DNA of 64,000 bases from Beaufortia kweichowensis (GCA_019155185.1 CM032804.1:13860992-13924991); one strand, 5' to 3'; positions 25,601 through 39,089 are shown, numbered from the stretch's first letter. The notes: generated by a model not told the origin, from the letters alone. Translations and numbers: made by a program.

Positions 25601-28600
25601 AGAGTTTCGCACAAATGATAGGATGTCATACTACGGTCATGAAAGGACCCACAGTCCAAAAGCATGTGCTTTGATACAGGTCTGGAACATGTCGACAGAA
25701 AATATCTGTCAGATTATTTGAAGTAGTTGCATACCACCACCCTTTATACCCTCATGGGTTCTTTGAGAAAGTGACGTTCCCAGAGGAATTCTTTTCCACT
25801 GTGTCAAATACATGTTGGCTCTTTGCCCTCTCAAAATACCAAGCTCCAAAACTAAAATAAAATTTTAGCAAATACTGTATGTAATATGTATAGCTTGGCC
25901 ATAAATGCCTTATTTCTATTATAAAGGTATTTTCTTTTTCAAATTTTCAAATTGATATATAAACTAAGGTTAATAGTTGGTCTCTCTGTGTGTTAGTAAT
26001 AGTAATAGTATTCATGTAATGATATTTTACATGTGAAACACTATGATGACCAATAAGGCAAACCTTTGCAGCTACACTACGTGTCATGTTTGTGTCCAAA
26101 CAGCTTATAAACATCTTGAAAAGAACATACACATTTTAAATGGTAAATGTCAGAAACATCTGCTGTTGTTCTAACATCTGACAAAAAATGTTTAAGTGTT
26201 TAGTAAATGTTTAACGTACAGTACTGCATGTGGGCAATCTTCCGGAAGAAAACACGCATCAATTAGACATCTCTGCACCTACTGTATATGTGCTACCAAT
26301 AAAGCAAGAAATATACTGAACTATACTGAATATACTGAAATACTAAACAATAACTACGTTTGCATAGACAGAGTAACTCATTTAAGGGTGCCACAAAGTG
26401 CTGTTCTTTGACTGTCGTCTTCTTGGCATCTCAAACTATCCTGAGAACTTCAAACAGCCAAAGACTTTAAAGGCACAAACACCAGCCTTTGAACACGCTA
26501 CCTGATAGCAGATAATGTAAACACAGGTTTACAAAGAGCTCTTCAAAAACATGCTGAAGAGGAGACACAGCTCACTTCCCTGTAGACAAAACACAGCGTA
26601 ATAACAGCCATCTAACACAGCAGGCTCTCTAATTTAACCCTCTGATCTGATGGTTTACTTTTGTCTTTTACAGCAGGGCAGCTTGATCCTAAACTGTAGT
26701 TGGTAAAAGACTTTATAAAGCCAGACTGTCATGTTGCACCTCTTTAATGTAATTTTTGTTTGCTAAAATCCCCATTTACCCATTTATTGGTGGTTATTAT
26801 TACAAACCTAAAACTCTAAGTATTAAAGAGATGTTTGGAGTTGTGTCCAGGCTGCACAGTCCGCTATAAAGAACAAATCACAAAAGCTTGACGCACCTTC
26901 CCCGACAGCATTTCTGTCTCGATTTTTACACAAGACGCGTGTTGGTGTCTGTCTTCTCGCATGAATATTGCAAGCAGGTCTGTTTTGGTGACCAGGTGGA
27001 AAGTTTGATCACTTGTGTTTTGATTCCCCCTGGGTCGCTGCGAAAAGCTTACAAGGCTCTGCTTGTGTATCTAAGGGACTGTTGGACATAATTGCATGGA
27101 TACACAGGTTTCCCTCACATGCGTCTCTGTCTCATTAGGTTTATGTTTTTTTCACAGCCCTTTTTAATGATGAGTGTTCAGGGAGATCTAGTGAGAGAGA
27201 GGTTTCTAAGATTACATAAGATGCACCACATGCGTTTTTTTATTTTATTGTGGTAGGTGGTTAATGAGCTCTGCCCACAGCGATCCCCTGACGGGCTCAG
27301 CTCTCATCCCAAGACTCCTCAATGCACCAAGGAACCAAAGCTGCTTTCTTCTGCTCTCCTCTTTTCCTCCCACAAGCCCTTTCCACCCCTCCCATCTCCT
27401 TTCCAGTAATTGCCTAGATATTATCTATTAAACTTTGTCTTGAAGGAGAGGTTACGACAACATTCATCGCTATGTAATGTCTATATATATAAATACCTCA
27501 TTAGCCGGCGTAATCATCACGGCAACGTTTTTCCCCACTCTCGCCCCGCGGCTAATTTTATTTTGAAACATCTGTCACTGTCAAACACAGACTTTTAATA
27601 AATCAATTGTTGTTTCAGGCAGAATAGTTGACAGTCTTGTTCAAACACTTTTGAAGTAGGCTGCTATATGAACATAAATCTTGTTTAAGAATTTAAAGGG
27701 GGTGTATTTTTTTGAGGTCGATTTATAGTATAATTTTGTGTGCCCAAAACAATCACTTTTTCCACCCTTTCAATGACCTTTGGAATTAAACAGGTTTATG
27801 ACTTTATTTAAACATCCTCTTCACATGTGCATTTTGACGGCGCTTATTTGCAAGCAGCGGGTTTGCTGTCTAGTCCAATATAGTTTTGAACTGCCTTATC
27901 CTTTAACAGTCTCTTTGTACATCCTGTATTTAATTGTGACAGGTTCACAAAGCCATAAACTCTAAAAATCTGTGACAGTCATATTGAAATGACTAAGGAT
28001 CTTTTAAAAATATACCTCAGTCCTTTGTTTCTAAAAATATCTAAATACAGAATAAAAAATTATATTTAAATATGGACTGTCATAGCCTATATTTTATTCT
28101 GTCTCACAGCTGAAAGTTAAGAAAGTATAAAAATAGTGATTTTTGACAGAAAATAAATGATATTTTTGTACTTTGGAAAGTTTTGAGTTTCATGGTGCAC
28201 TGAACTGCTTTGTTTTGAAAAGATTAGTTGAAAACACTTAAATTGATAACACTTAATCTCTCTTGTGCTCTCGTGACAGGTGTGTTTTCAGACACAGCAT
28301 TGGCCCTAAATTTATTCTCACCATTAGGTGCTTTATCACAAGTGTCTGGTCTTGTGTAAACCCCACCTGACCTACTTCAGCCATTCCCCCCTCGCTAGCA
28401 ACATGCAAACGACTAATTTGCCAATTATATTTTCTAATAATGCTAAATCAGTCCCAAATTTGAAATCTCTTAAATGCACACATAAAATTAGCTTGACATT
28501 GGAGAAAAGAAAGAACCTTGTATCATTTATGTTCATTTTCAAGCCTTTGTGTGATTTACTTCATGTTCTGTTATGATACTTTGCATTAAAGGATTATTTC

Positions 28601-29624
28601 AAGTCTGTAAGAGGGATTAGGAGGACTTTAAACAGATGGATATCTTCTGTGCTCTAAATATAGCTTCACAACATACAGATTCTGTATTGAATAATCCAGA
28701 CTTTACTTTCACGTTTAACGTTTAATGTCAATGTCTCAGAGTAGTGTGCTATCAATACCATAACCACTGGTTTGATTTTCATTTTAAATACAAATTTATC
28801 ATCATTTTACAAATTTTTCATCAGCCTGTGAACGATCCATGAGCACCACCTGAGGTTGAGATCTCTTTGACACAGGGAACTGCTTTGTTATAACAACAAC
28901 AAAAGATGTGTGTGTGTGTGACTAGCATGATCATCCTGCTGTTTTTCATATCTGATATATGAATGTTCCTTTAATACTTACCCACCCGTGCCTCTCTGCC
29001 CCTAGGGAACTAATGCCGAAGACATTGGAGGGTCAGCTGACCATGGAGAAGACACCGAGCTACTTTGTAACCAAGGAGGTTCCGGGCCGGATCTACGCCA
29101 TGTCCAAGGACATCAAGCTGATAGTTGTGGTCAGAGACCCCGTAACCCGGGCGATTTCAGACTACACGCAGACTCGCTCAAAGAAACCCGACATCCCCTC
29201 CTTTGAGAGCTTGACTTTTAAGAACATCACAGCAAATCTAATAGACACCTCATGGAGCGCAGTTCAGATCGGCATGTACGCCAGACATCTGGAACAGTGG
29301 CTGCAGTTTTTCCCCATGAGCCAGTTTTTGTTTGTGAGCGGGGAGCGTCTGATCAGCGACCCCGCCGGCGAGATGGCCCGCGTGCAGCACTTTCTAGGAT
29401 TGAGGAGGGTGGTTACGCACAAACACTTCCACTTTAACCCTGCCAAGGGCTTTCCCTGCCTCAAAAGACCCGAGAGCCACAGCAAACCGCACTGCCTGGG
29501 CAAAACAAAAGGCCGCACACACCCAAACATCCATACCGATGTGATTCAAAGACTACGAGACTTCTACAGGCCATTTAACAGAAAGTTTTACCATATGACT
29601 GGCCATGATTTTGGCTGGGACTGA
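22157..29624 (+). CDS. hs3st3b1: Heparan sulfate glucosamine 3-O-sulfotransferase, 3A/3B type (two exons, complete)
   Basis: Coding exons 22157-22638 and 29006-29624 join (codon AG|G, phase 2) to give 366 residues. The enzyme moves sulfate from PAPS to the 3-OH of glucosamine in heparan sulfate in the Golgi; the 3A/3B class makes sites bound by herpesvirus gD and helps control Notch and FGF signalling. Seen: a short cytoplasmic tail, a membrane anchor at about residues 17-35 (type II), and a variable stem to about 110. The sulfotransferase domain has the 5'-PAPS loop GVKKGGTRAL from residue 120, the catalytic Glu at about 145 in AEPHFFD, the 3'-phosphate motif VVRDPVTRAISDY at 202-214, a Cys312/Cys324 pair, and the end TGHDFGWD. 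The KLPQAIIIGVKKGGTRALLEF stretch and that ending match human HS3ST3A1/3B1 better than HS3ST2 or HS3ST4. Sequons occur in the stem (NES, NGS) and at NIT. Length is slightly below the human paralogues (about 390-406). The 3B1 versus 3A1 label is less sure than the class. Confidence 0.95.
22639..29005 (+). other. hs3st3b1: hs3st3b1 intron
   Basis: A single intron of 6,367 bp from GTGAGT to CCCCTAG. The position, just after the EWYR motif, is the conserved intron site of HS3ST2/3/4/6-type genes. It is AT-rich with no convincing nested gene. The segment at 27.28-27.60 kb stands out for its composition and is described separately. Confidence 0.92.
27280..27600. promoter_or_regulatory. Candidate intronic enhancer (unproven)
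   Basis: Inside the hs3st3b1 intron this stretch has higher complexity and CpG content than its surroundings, no repeat family signature, several TAAT homeodomain-type cores (such as AGTAATTGCC and GGCTAATTTTA) and a TGTCACTGTCA word like TALE/MEIS sites. These are ordinary short motifs, so the call depends on conservation that I cannot test. Confidence 0.22.
29006..29624 (+). CDS. hs3st3b1: hs3st3b1 coding exon 2
   Basis: Acceptor CCCCTAG at 28999-29005; the first base completes Arg161. It encodes the rest of the sulfotransferase domain: MEKTPSYF, the 3'-phosphosulfate-binding segment VVRDPVTRAISDYTQ, DTSWSAVQIGMYARHLE, FVSGERLISDPAGE, the disulfide loop between Cys312 and Cys324, and GKTKGRTHP. 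It ends with TGA at 29622-29624. The frame also stays open upstream of the acceptor, but those residues are intronic. Confidence 0.96.
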
Positions 29625-30720
29625 GATTTTTTGAAGGACACTTTTTTTTTAGGAAATAATAAATTGTAAAAAGTATAGAAGTCTATTTTATAATAATTTA
29701 TTTGAAAGTAATATACTTACTTGGCTGCCTATCACACGTTGTACATACTGTACGTTTCTACCTTTTGCATTCCAATTGAATCTGTAAGCTTGATAATTTT
29801 GTATTTTCTGGAAAACAATGTTTGGCACAGGAATATAAAAGAAGGGATGTGTTTTACAAAAAAAGCACAATGAAAATAAGTACGGGTATATAATCTATTC
29901 ACTCAAAACATCATGATTTTACAGTTGCACAATAGACCCTGTTTTTATTTGATCAAACATTGTCTAGCAAGATGTGTTACAAAGATGCCGACATGTTATA
30001 ATTCATGTTTCCCTGACATCATTCTTAAAGGGTCAGTATTTAGTCTCAGCTGTTCCAAAGCCACTTTTGCTGGATCAATAATTATCAAGCTCAGTTATGG
30101 CAGAAAAATGCCCTGGCACTGATCTTTATGACACCAGCTATACTTTAAACATCATTAAAGGCAATATAACATTTTTTTCAGATGAAATGTTCTTGAAAAA
30201 TGTGGCAGTAATTGTAAGGTATTACAGCATTTCTTCAAACTTCAGATCTATGAGTCTGTATTTGTAATTTTGAGAATAATTTTGATAACTTTATGGTTAC
30301 AGTTCTTGGTTTATGAGGTCCTACGGGGATAGAAATAGAAGGCAATGCAGTGACATATTCCTGTGCAGTACAATTACACAAACATCTATGACTTACTCAT
30401 ACTAATGCAAATCTGAGAGCCTTTTCAGTATGAATATGATCTATGATGGTGTGTGCTCATAACTTTCAAGAATTATGAAAAAAGAAAGGGAAATTTCTCT
30501 AGTCATAATGATTTTTCATTCATCGGTGGTTGAGTTTTAATCAATCCCTATTATATACTTTCAGATGCTGGTGTTTTGTATCAGGCACAAATGTTTTCTG
30601 CCATATGTTTTATAATTAATGGGATAAAATGAGTGCAGAATGAATGATTTGTTCAACTTCAGTTGAGCTAGACACAAGTATTTCTGTTCAGTGATAAAAT
30701 AAATCTATTTTTATCGGAGC
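29625..30720 (+). other. hs3st3b1: hs3st3b1 3' UTR with candidate poly(A) signals
   Basis: AATAAA occurs at 29658-29663, only about 35 bases after the stop, and again at 30698-30703, where it is followed by a TG-rich stretch (TGATATGTGTTAG) that suits cleavage. The second would give a 3' UTR of about 1.1 kb. Which is used cannot be told from the sequence. Confidence 0.5.
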
Positions 30721-31369
30721 ATGATATGTGTTAGCTTCATTTGTATGCGTGCCTAAAAGTGTTTTATTATTATTTAGTTCATATAAAAAGTCATGATACT
30801 TTCGTTTTCAAAATATTTTTATATATTAATCTATACAGATTTGCTAAGCATTATATATGTTTGCTAATGACAACGCCAAATGTTATAAAAGTTATTTTAA
30901 AATGATACTTGCCCACAAGTATTTCTTTTTCTCAAAGGTATACTCCAAACACACCAATGCAACATGCATACAAGAAATTTAATCTTAAAAAAAAAAAAAA
31001 AAAAAGTCATTTGTCAAAGTTGGACATCACTTTTGGCAAATACTATATATTGATTGTGTGTTTGTGTTTCCTTATATCCTTATGTTTTAACATTTAACTA
31101 CCCTTATTTTTGGCAACAGATCACACTCAATAGTCAAGCCAATGGTCAGGATAGTTTTTAACTTTGTACAGATACAGCAAAACACTTCATGTCTCTATAT
31201 TTTTCACTTTGTGTATAGTAAGTCAGACAGTTCAGCCACAACTTTACCACCAATTCACTGCCGAATTTCAACCTGACAAGTCGATATCTGGAATTAGCCT
31301 TAGCTACAGACATGTCATAGGAGACCACTCGAAGGGTGGAGATATTTCCCATGGGCTTATACAACTGCT

Positions 31370-31435
31370 GTTAACTGACACATGAACATCACTGTTACCT
31401 TGGTGATCGGAGAGACATTACAGCCTTGCATAGAC
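31370..31435 (+). repeat. Source copy of a 66-bp local duplication
   Basis: This segment recurs at 33341-33406 in the same orientation with three mismatches in 66 bases. The second copy is bounded by direct repeats, so this one is probably the original. Confidence 0.9.
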
Positions 31436-32082
31436 TTCAATTATTCCTTGTGCTTACGCTGCACTAATCTGTTAAATAACAAACTACTGAATGCAAGTGT
31501 AAACGTCTTTATTTATTTTTTTTAATCATCATGAATTACATTTTAGAAACCTTGTGTGATTTGTTTATTCTCAGCAGCATGGATTGACTAGACAGACTAA
31601 TTGGTACTTCACCCGGCACGTCATTTCTTACTTGAGGCGAAAATGCTTTTGTCTTTAATCACTCAATTTGATGTGATCAACAAGCAATGACTATCTCCAT
31701 CTTTTATCAAGCAGTTTTAACACATTTACAAATCACCCTCATTTAGTTGTTAGCAGGTCATTAAAAAGCAGGATGCCAGCCAGAGCTTGTGAAGAAGCGT
31801 CCTCTCAGCAGTTATACAGAGAGGAGGTAGAAACACATAGTAAATGCTTTTTCCCAGCTGGGAGATTGTTATTTGCACAAATACCCGCAGGCTGATATGT
31901 TGTTTGACGGGTGAGAAAAACATAAAGCTGACACCTGACAATCTAAACTGACTGAGACGGCAATCCCTGATGGTACAGAGTCAAAAAACTAGGCCCAGAT
32001 GACCCCAAAAAATGAATAACTTAAAAATACTTCAGAAAAAGGCAATTTATTTAATGGATTTTGACTTGAACCATTTATCGTA

Positions 32083-32156
32083 CTGTATAGGCCATTCTTA
32101 GTTAAGCAAATATAAAGTCTCTTTTTTATACTACTGATGCCCAAATTACAACATAC
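32083..32156 (+). repeat. Source copy of a ~75-bp local duplication
   Basis: The segment (containing TTCTTAGTTAAGCAAATATA and TACTACTGATGCCCAA) recurs at 32635-32710 with a 2-base insertion and two substitutions. The downstream copy is bounded by direct repeats. Confidence 0.9.
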
Positions 32157-32623
32157 GTAAGACATCTTGGATTTTTAGACATTTAAAATAAAAATATTTA
32201 AAATATTTAGAAGCTGTCATTAATTCCATAAATAGTACTTTTGGCTCTTACTACCGTTTCATAAAATCCAAAGAATCGTTCGAAAATTGCAGTTTCAATG
32301 TTATCCTTATTAGTCTAAATGTCCTTATTAGAAAACCCTGTTATAAACTTTATAAACAAATTATAACTTGTCAGTATAAAGCTTGGCTGGTGAACATATG
32401 ACAGGACATGATTATCCTTTTTGTTTCAGTAGCCTCAAATCTGTTCGAGCCCTTGAATGCTGGTTAAAGCACTTGATTCTCCTTATACCAGCCATGTAAG
32501 CTTTGGCTTTGGCAATAAGATTAGAGAATTTTAAATATTTTACTGTGAATAAATTACTGTGCATAAGCCCTAATCCAAGTGTAAGAGTGGAATGTAAAGG
32601 ATGTTATAAAAAAATCTCTTCAT

Positions 32624-32725
32624 TGCTGACTGTACTGTATTTAGGCCATTCTTAGTTAAGCAAATATAAAGTCTCTTTGTTTATACTACTGATGCCCAAG
32701 TTACAACATACTTATGCTGACTGTA
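32624..32725 (+). repeat. Inserted copy of the 32083-32156 segment between 11-bp direct repeats
   Basis: TGCTGACTGTA at 32624-32634 and again at 32715-32725 flank an 80-bp segment that copies the sequence 0.55 kb upstream. The form is that of an insertion with a target-site-like duplication. Confidence 0.85.
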
Positions 32726-33315
32726 TAGGCTTTATTTAAATGCAATATTGCATACATTTTAGATATTTACAAATGCAGTGGTACCTGTACATAAATATAA
32801 TATGTAATATATTTAAATGCTGCTGGGATAACAGAAGTCATAAACATGACAATGAATGTAAATTGTCTTTCAGAGCCAGTGAGGGATATTCCTTTAATGA
32901 GTATCGACTATTGACTATCTGTGATGCTGATTCAATTCTCTTTTCTTTACAAAATGCTAATGCATCTTTACAAACTGAACACTATTTTAAATTAAATTAA
33001 GATCATGCTAAACTAAGTGGCAGCCTCAAACTCCACACCTATGAAGAGATCCAGCCTTCCCCAACAAGCATCATTCAGTAAAGATGGGGAATCACTATTA
33101 CTGCATTAGTAATGTATGGGGATATGTATCCCCACTGGCATGAGAGCTGAAATGAGCCTGATCTTTTTTGCTCAAGAATAAAAAAAAGAGATAAAGAAAC
33201 TCTCTTTCCACTGTAGGATTATGATCCTGACCCAGTGTCATACTAATAATCCCAGTAATGGGGCGGAAGGACCCAACATTATGTCCTTGTCACCAAACAC
33301 CTACTACTATGAGCA

Positions 33316-33430
33316 CAATGTAAATTTTTACTGCCAGGAAGTTAACTGACACATGAAAATCACTGTTACCTTGGTGATCGGAGAGAAATTGCAGCCTTGC
33401 ATAGACAATGTAAATTTTTACTGCCAGGAA
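33316..33430 (+). repeat. Inserted copy of the 31370-31435 segment between 25-bp direct repeats
   Basis: An identical 25-base sequence (beginning CAATGTAAATTTTTACTGCC) lies at 33316-33340 and 33406-33430. Between them is a 65-base insert that copies a segment 1.97 kb upstream. No terminal inverted repeats or poly(A) tail are present in the insert. Confidence 0.9.
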
Positions 33431-36400
33431 AGCTTTAAATGTAAAGGGACATGTCTGAAAGGTCACCACCTGCTTGAGGTGTAGGAGGTCAACCAGCAGG
33501 GATGGTTTTATCTCCATCTCCTCTGTGAATCTCAAGCTCACTCAGTCCAAAAGTAAGATGACTGCAAGAAATATTTCATAATGTAAATGTATTTCAGTTT
33601 CATGTAAATTTACAGGCAATTAAAAGATATTTTTCTTATAAAGTCAAGATGGACTAGTGGGTATTTTCGCCATTTCAAGAAGACTTGAAGTCACACTACC
33701 CAAAAATCAATCCTAATGCTTTCTAAGACACATCTACTAAGCCACAGCTCCAACAAACAGCGTATCCATCGACAGCTTATCCAAATTTATAAGCAATGTT
33801 ATATTTTTCAGTCAGTACCCCAGGAATCAAACACATCACTCACTGGCCTTCATGAATAATGACTGTATATTTTGGGCGTTTATCCATGAAGCTGCTGATG
33901 TTTTTGACATTTTGGGGCTTTTGTCTAATAATTAATTTAATCATTAGTTGTGTTCTCACAGGATGACACTAGGAATTAAAAGTACTGCCATGCATCATAT
34001 TTCCCAAGATGCACATGACTTTTTATCTGCAATCAACTAACATCACGGTAAGATTTTTGTCTTGTTTTATCAGTTACAGGAGTTTTGTGTTGATACTGAA
34101 TGATATAGTATGCAGTGTTGTGGCAATATCATTAAAATAGCACTCATGAGCTTTGGATGTGATCGATTGATGTCCCCCTGATGGGTTTCCTGTGGTAAAT
34201 CTGATTAAAGCTCTGTTATTGAAAGATGATCGCCATCTGTACACTTCTTCAGCACGTAACGGAAGTGGAAAGGTTACAGTAGGGCATACTACTGCACGTT
34301 ACAAGTGTCAAGACATTGACACATCACTGGAAAAATACGTTTGAGGAGGTCTGTTTTTACTTACACCAATGCTGACATCCGCCCCAGCTGCATTTCACAC
34401 TTCTGTCAACATCTGCTTGAAGTTAACGTCAAAGATTTATATTTAAATGCACTTCTTCTAGAAGTCTTTCTCAGACACTGGTCTTGAAGGTTGTTTCTGT
34501 GGATGCTGCTGCGATCTGCTCAAACTCCTCCGGTCTTCTGTTCTGCCAGGATCATCGGCGTCCTGATTCGTTACAGACCTACTTTGCAGAATTCCTAATG
34601 TTTCCATGGTTTCCTCCATGAGCATGTCACTCCCCGTCACCGTGGCAACGCTCTCTGTTCTCCTGGTTCTTTATTCAGCACACTTTTGAGGGGAGATCTA
34701 AAAGGGTTTTCCCTTTTGCATTGTGTGATTGATTGAGGTGGGAGTTAAACAGAATGATGGTGATCGCGTTCAGTCTCACTAAGATTAAAGAAAATGCATT
34801 TCGTCTTATAATGCATCTCAATAAACCTTTCAGTACAATCCTATAAACTTTTATAAAGCAGCATAATAGTACAGTTAAATCAGATTTGGTTTTGATGCAC
34901 TCTAAAGTGTTTACAATGGGAAATTTATTTAAACCTAGAAATAAATAAAAAATCTCAAACATACCCTGACACTAAAACTTGTCACTCAAATTGTCACTTT
35001 AAAATATGGAAGAACTGGACTTTTTACTAAATGTCTGCATAAATTGTGAAATATTTCTCATTCCTTGTGGTATTTATTTAGATTGCTTTAAAGTGTTTTG
35101 AACTATGACTTTTAATTTATAACTTCTTCATAGATTTCTGTGTTTCACTACCTCACAGTACGGAAATTAAAAGCATTGTTAATATTGTTTTAAATTGCCT
35201 CACAGCAGGACAAGCTGTTAACAGAGTTTAAAACAGGTTGTACATATTAGATTAGGCGGTTTTGACTGCAAATTCCATCATTTTTTCAAATTCCACAGAA
35301 GAAACCTTTTTAATTCGGCTGTGTTTGTTGGAAGGAGCAACAATCTTTCCCTCTGGCTTTTCCATCAAGAGCCAAATCTGTCTGAGTTCACTCCACATCT
35401 GAGATCTTCATAACAATCCCAGAATTATTTTAAAACTTGCCTCTCCACTATGGTTTCTTTGAAATCTTACTTTCACTTACACTTCCAGATTGTACATGAG
35501 CCTGCAAGCATAGTTTCCACTGGGAAAATTTGCCAGCTGGTTTGTAAAACAACACTTCAGTTTCTACTCAACATTTTTCTAAAGTGTTATCTCTAGTGTT
35601 AGAGTGTTAGCTCATTTAAGGTTTAGGGTTTACATGCTCATACTATGTAATATAAACATTTTTTTCTAAGGTAAGGTAGTAAGGTAGCAGAAGGCTGCTT
35701 CACATGTGAATTCTTGTACATGTATTCTTGTACTGCTGTCTTTGAAGACCTCTGTGTCACTGCTATATCATTTCTTTAATGTTTTTGCTATCTCAGTGAC
35801 ATGTGAAGCAAATAACACACAGACTAGTCTAATCTCACACGGAGCTGAAGACAAAAACTGAAAATATGATGAAACAACTTCTGTTTTCCATCACTGACAA
35901 GAAAACGTATGAAGTACAAAGACTTAAATTACATTCTAATTTACAAGCTTGTTAAAGTTTTTTACGTTAACTAATATTTATTTTCTTAACACATATTTCT
36001 GATCATATTGTGGAGTAATAACGTGACATAATTAATTTGTTAACCCTTAACCAGCTGGCTCCATTATGATGTCACAACTGTTTTCTTATGGATAAAAATC
36101 CACCCTATTTTTTCTTGTTGAATATTGTGTTTCACTCTAAAAAAGATCATTTGCTGTGAGCAGACAAAACTGACAATGAGTGCTGCGCAGTGATACAGAC
36201 AGTAGCTTGGTGAAACGGTAAACAGCAGTGATTTATAATAAACCACTGCTTTTGACTAGCATATAGGCCAATGCAATGTCATGGGTTATATTGCCAGGAA
36301 ACACATATACTGATAAGATGTAGACCCTGCACTCTTAATTCTTTGGCTATGCCTAATAAATACATGTGAATGTTAGGGGAAATATATAAATGTGAAGAAT

Positions 36401-38990
36401 AATAACTCGGTTGATGGAAGCAAAATTTTTTAAGGAACTTAAATAAAGATTCTTCTTTAGTATTTGGCTATGAACCGTTTAAAGAAGCATTATTTTTAAG
36501 AGAGCATGCTCAATGTGCTGAGCAGCTCACTAGCTCACAGGCAGTGTTCAGGGAGCAATGAAGTTAAGGAGGTAACAGTCCACACAAAGAACATTCTTGT
36601 TTGCCACAGTCTGTTTAAGTGTCCATAAATCACTGCAGGGAAATAACCCAGTAAAACGAAGGGAAGAGTGCAACTAGTAGTGCACTAATATTCTCTATAA
36701 AATAACAAGTGTGAATGGTTTCAGTCATTTTTGGGGGTGGTTAAAGTGCAGGAACCATCTGTCTCTGACTGGGGTAGATTCATCACTATTTATCAATCAA
36801 CTAGTGTAATCACAGCCATTTTTACCTTACAGTCTCCTAAATACCCTGGTAAAATGTCTATGCAGAATTGCATAAAAGGGCCTGGTTTATATCATTCATT
36901 ACATCCATCCATTACTCTAGCGTTCATCTTCTGATCTACATCTTGGTCTGAGTCAATAAATCTGTAGTTATATACTATTATGCACCGTTTTAAAGCTCTG
37001 ATTTCTGCAAATATGTCAGTATTTAGTGCAATATTCATAGATCTTTTTCAGTTCCTTCTTTTGTGTGTATATGTGGCTTTAAGTGCATAAGGTTATGTGA
37101 TAGTTGATGAATCACTTGTTGAGGAAATATAAAATCTTCAGGCAAAACTTGGCCATTCATTCCCTATTCAATCTCTATACCTCAGAGTTACATATATCTG
37201 CCAAAATAAACCCTTTCATAGTCCAAACGTTTGGCCTTGTTTTGTGAGGCGCCTCTGTTTTAAAGTAGCAAGAAACTTTCATAGTAAAAACTCTCCTGCA
37301 GTGGGCATGGTGAATAGTAAAATATATTTCATTTCTCACAAATCCTGTGAATTGTTTTAGCATACAACTACAATATATCAAATTGTTAGTATTGAATTTA
37401 TTATTTGGAACCGTTTTCTTTCTATTATCAGGGGCATTTATTTCAATTAAATTTCAATTACACTGTTTTTAAGCTTTAACCAGTACTTTCTTGAATCGGC
37501 AACTGTTCGTTGGCAAATTTACTTTCTTGGTCAAGTGAGAGTTTAAATTTCAAGGTGCTGATAGAGTTAATGCTTGTTTCTTTCTGAGCCTCTCTGATGA
37601 GAACTGTTGGTGACACATGGTTCTGCTCAAGACACGCGACTGGACTAAACTGAGACGTCTATACGAAGGCAATTTGCAAAAACTATGAGATTAAAGGTAT
37701 GCTTTACAAACTCATGCAAGGGATAAAAAGACAATAAAAATAATAGTTTAAACAGACAAGCACAATGGTTTTAACCCAGACTAAAACAGCCTGAAAGGAC
37801 TCATTTTAAAAAGTATCTGATTGACTGTAAACTGTTTGCTCTATTAGAATACCTAGAATAATATTATTTTACTTTCATCTCAATGGTTGTTGACAGTTTA
37901 ATTTCTGTCATCTTTGCTGTTGAGAACTCGGTTTGTCTTGTCAATAACCTAAGCTGTAAATGTCATGTAACGTCTCCCTATAAAATTAATTATAAAGGTA
38001 AATGTAATTATAGCACAATGTATACATTTCAATACTACATTTCACACTTTTAAAAATGTATTGAGAAAACTGAAACACTAAAAAACACCTACTTAAAAAT
38101 AAACAGGTTTTTGTTACAGTACACCTTTGCAGATCAGGCTAACCAGACAAAGACCCTTGGTCTTTGTTACATTAAAAATATTTATTGTAAATAGTAAATC
38201 AGAACATTTACACACAGTTTCTGTACTTTGACTTCATGGCAATGTCTGACGATCCCCATAGTTTACAGCACAATCCCCTCAGCCCACAAATTTACTACCT
38301 TCCTTTCCAAAGAACAGACTGTCATTTTACTGCCAATAAGGTAAAACATTGTACGTTTATAAGCTATTTGAAACAGAAGACTGTTTATAACATGCTGGTT
38401 TATAGAAAAGTCCCTTAATGGGCAGCAATTTGTCATTCCAATGCATTATAGCCAAAACTGTTAAAATATGGGCACAGCTTTTTATATTTGATTCAAAACT
38501 CAGATCGCCTAGTTTAAACAGGATCTTCACTGACCATAAATATAAAGTGAAATCTTGAGATCACACATGAACATGAACGATTATAAATATCTCCAGACTG
38601 CACAGTGCCTGAGAATGTCTAGCAAGCGTTTTTCACATACAGTAACACTCACACCAAAACCATAAGGGAGATTTAAGTACATCCATAGCTGTGAATCTGG
38701 AGGTCTTCACAGGCTGACATTCAGTAATCTCAAAAGACTCAATTAGAGCCCGTTTAGTATAAAAGTAACAATCTGACTGACATATAAAGGGTTCAAGCAT
38801 AGTCTGATTTGTTCCCAACTGCCATTAAGGGTTGTGTTTATAGAATATAAAAATATTAGGCCAATGTGTATAAAAACATTTTTTTGAAAATTAGTTTACT
38901 ATTTACTTCCCAATTCATGCCTGAAATAAAATTTTTAAATATTTTTCATTGTTTGATGCCATTAACCTCGCAAACTGTCTGCTAATATTT

Positions 38991-39032
38991 GTAAGTCGCT
39001 TTGCATAAAAGCATCAGCTAAATGTAAATGTA
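38991..39032 (+). mobile_element. SINE tail fragment (GTAAGTCGCTTTGCATAAAA)
   Basis: GTAAGTCGCTTTGCATAAAAGC followed by ATCAGCTAAATGTAAATG is the standard tail of cyprinid tRNA-derived SINEs and their partner LINE. No tRNA-like head is visible directly upstream, so it is a fragment. Confidence 0.65.
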
Positions 39033-39089
39033 ACTTAGTCTCTTAGTTCTTCTCCAAAAGAGTTCATTGTACCATAATGATCAATTCTG

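Noticed and set aside
30979..31003. Poly(A) run of 18 bases as a retrocopy tail
   Set aside because: No target-site duplication or gene-like sequence is visible beside it; it is treated as simple sequence.
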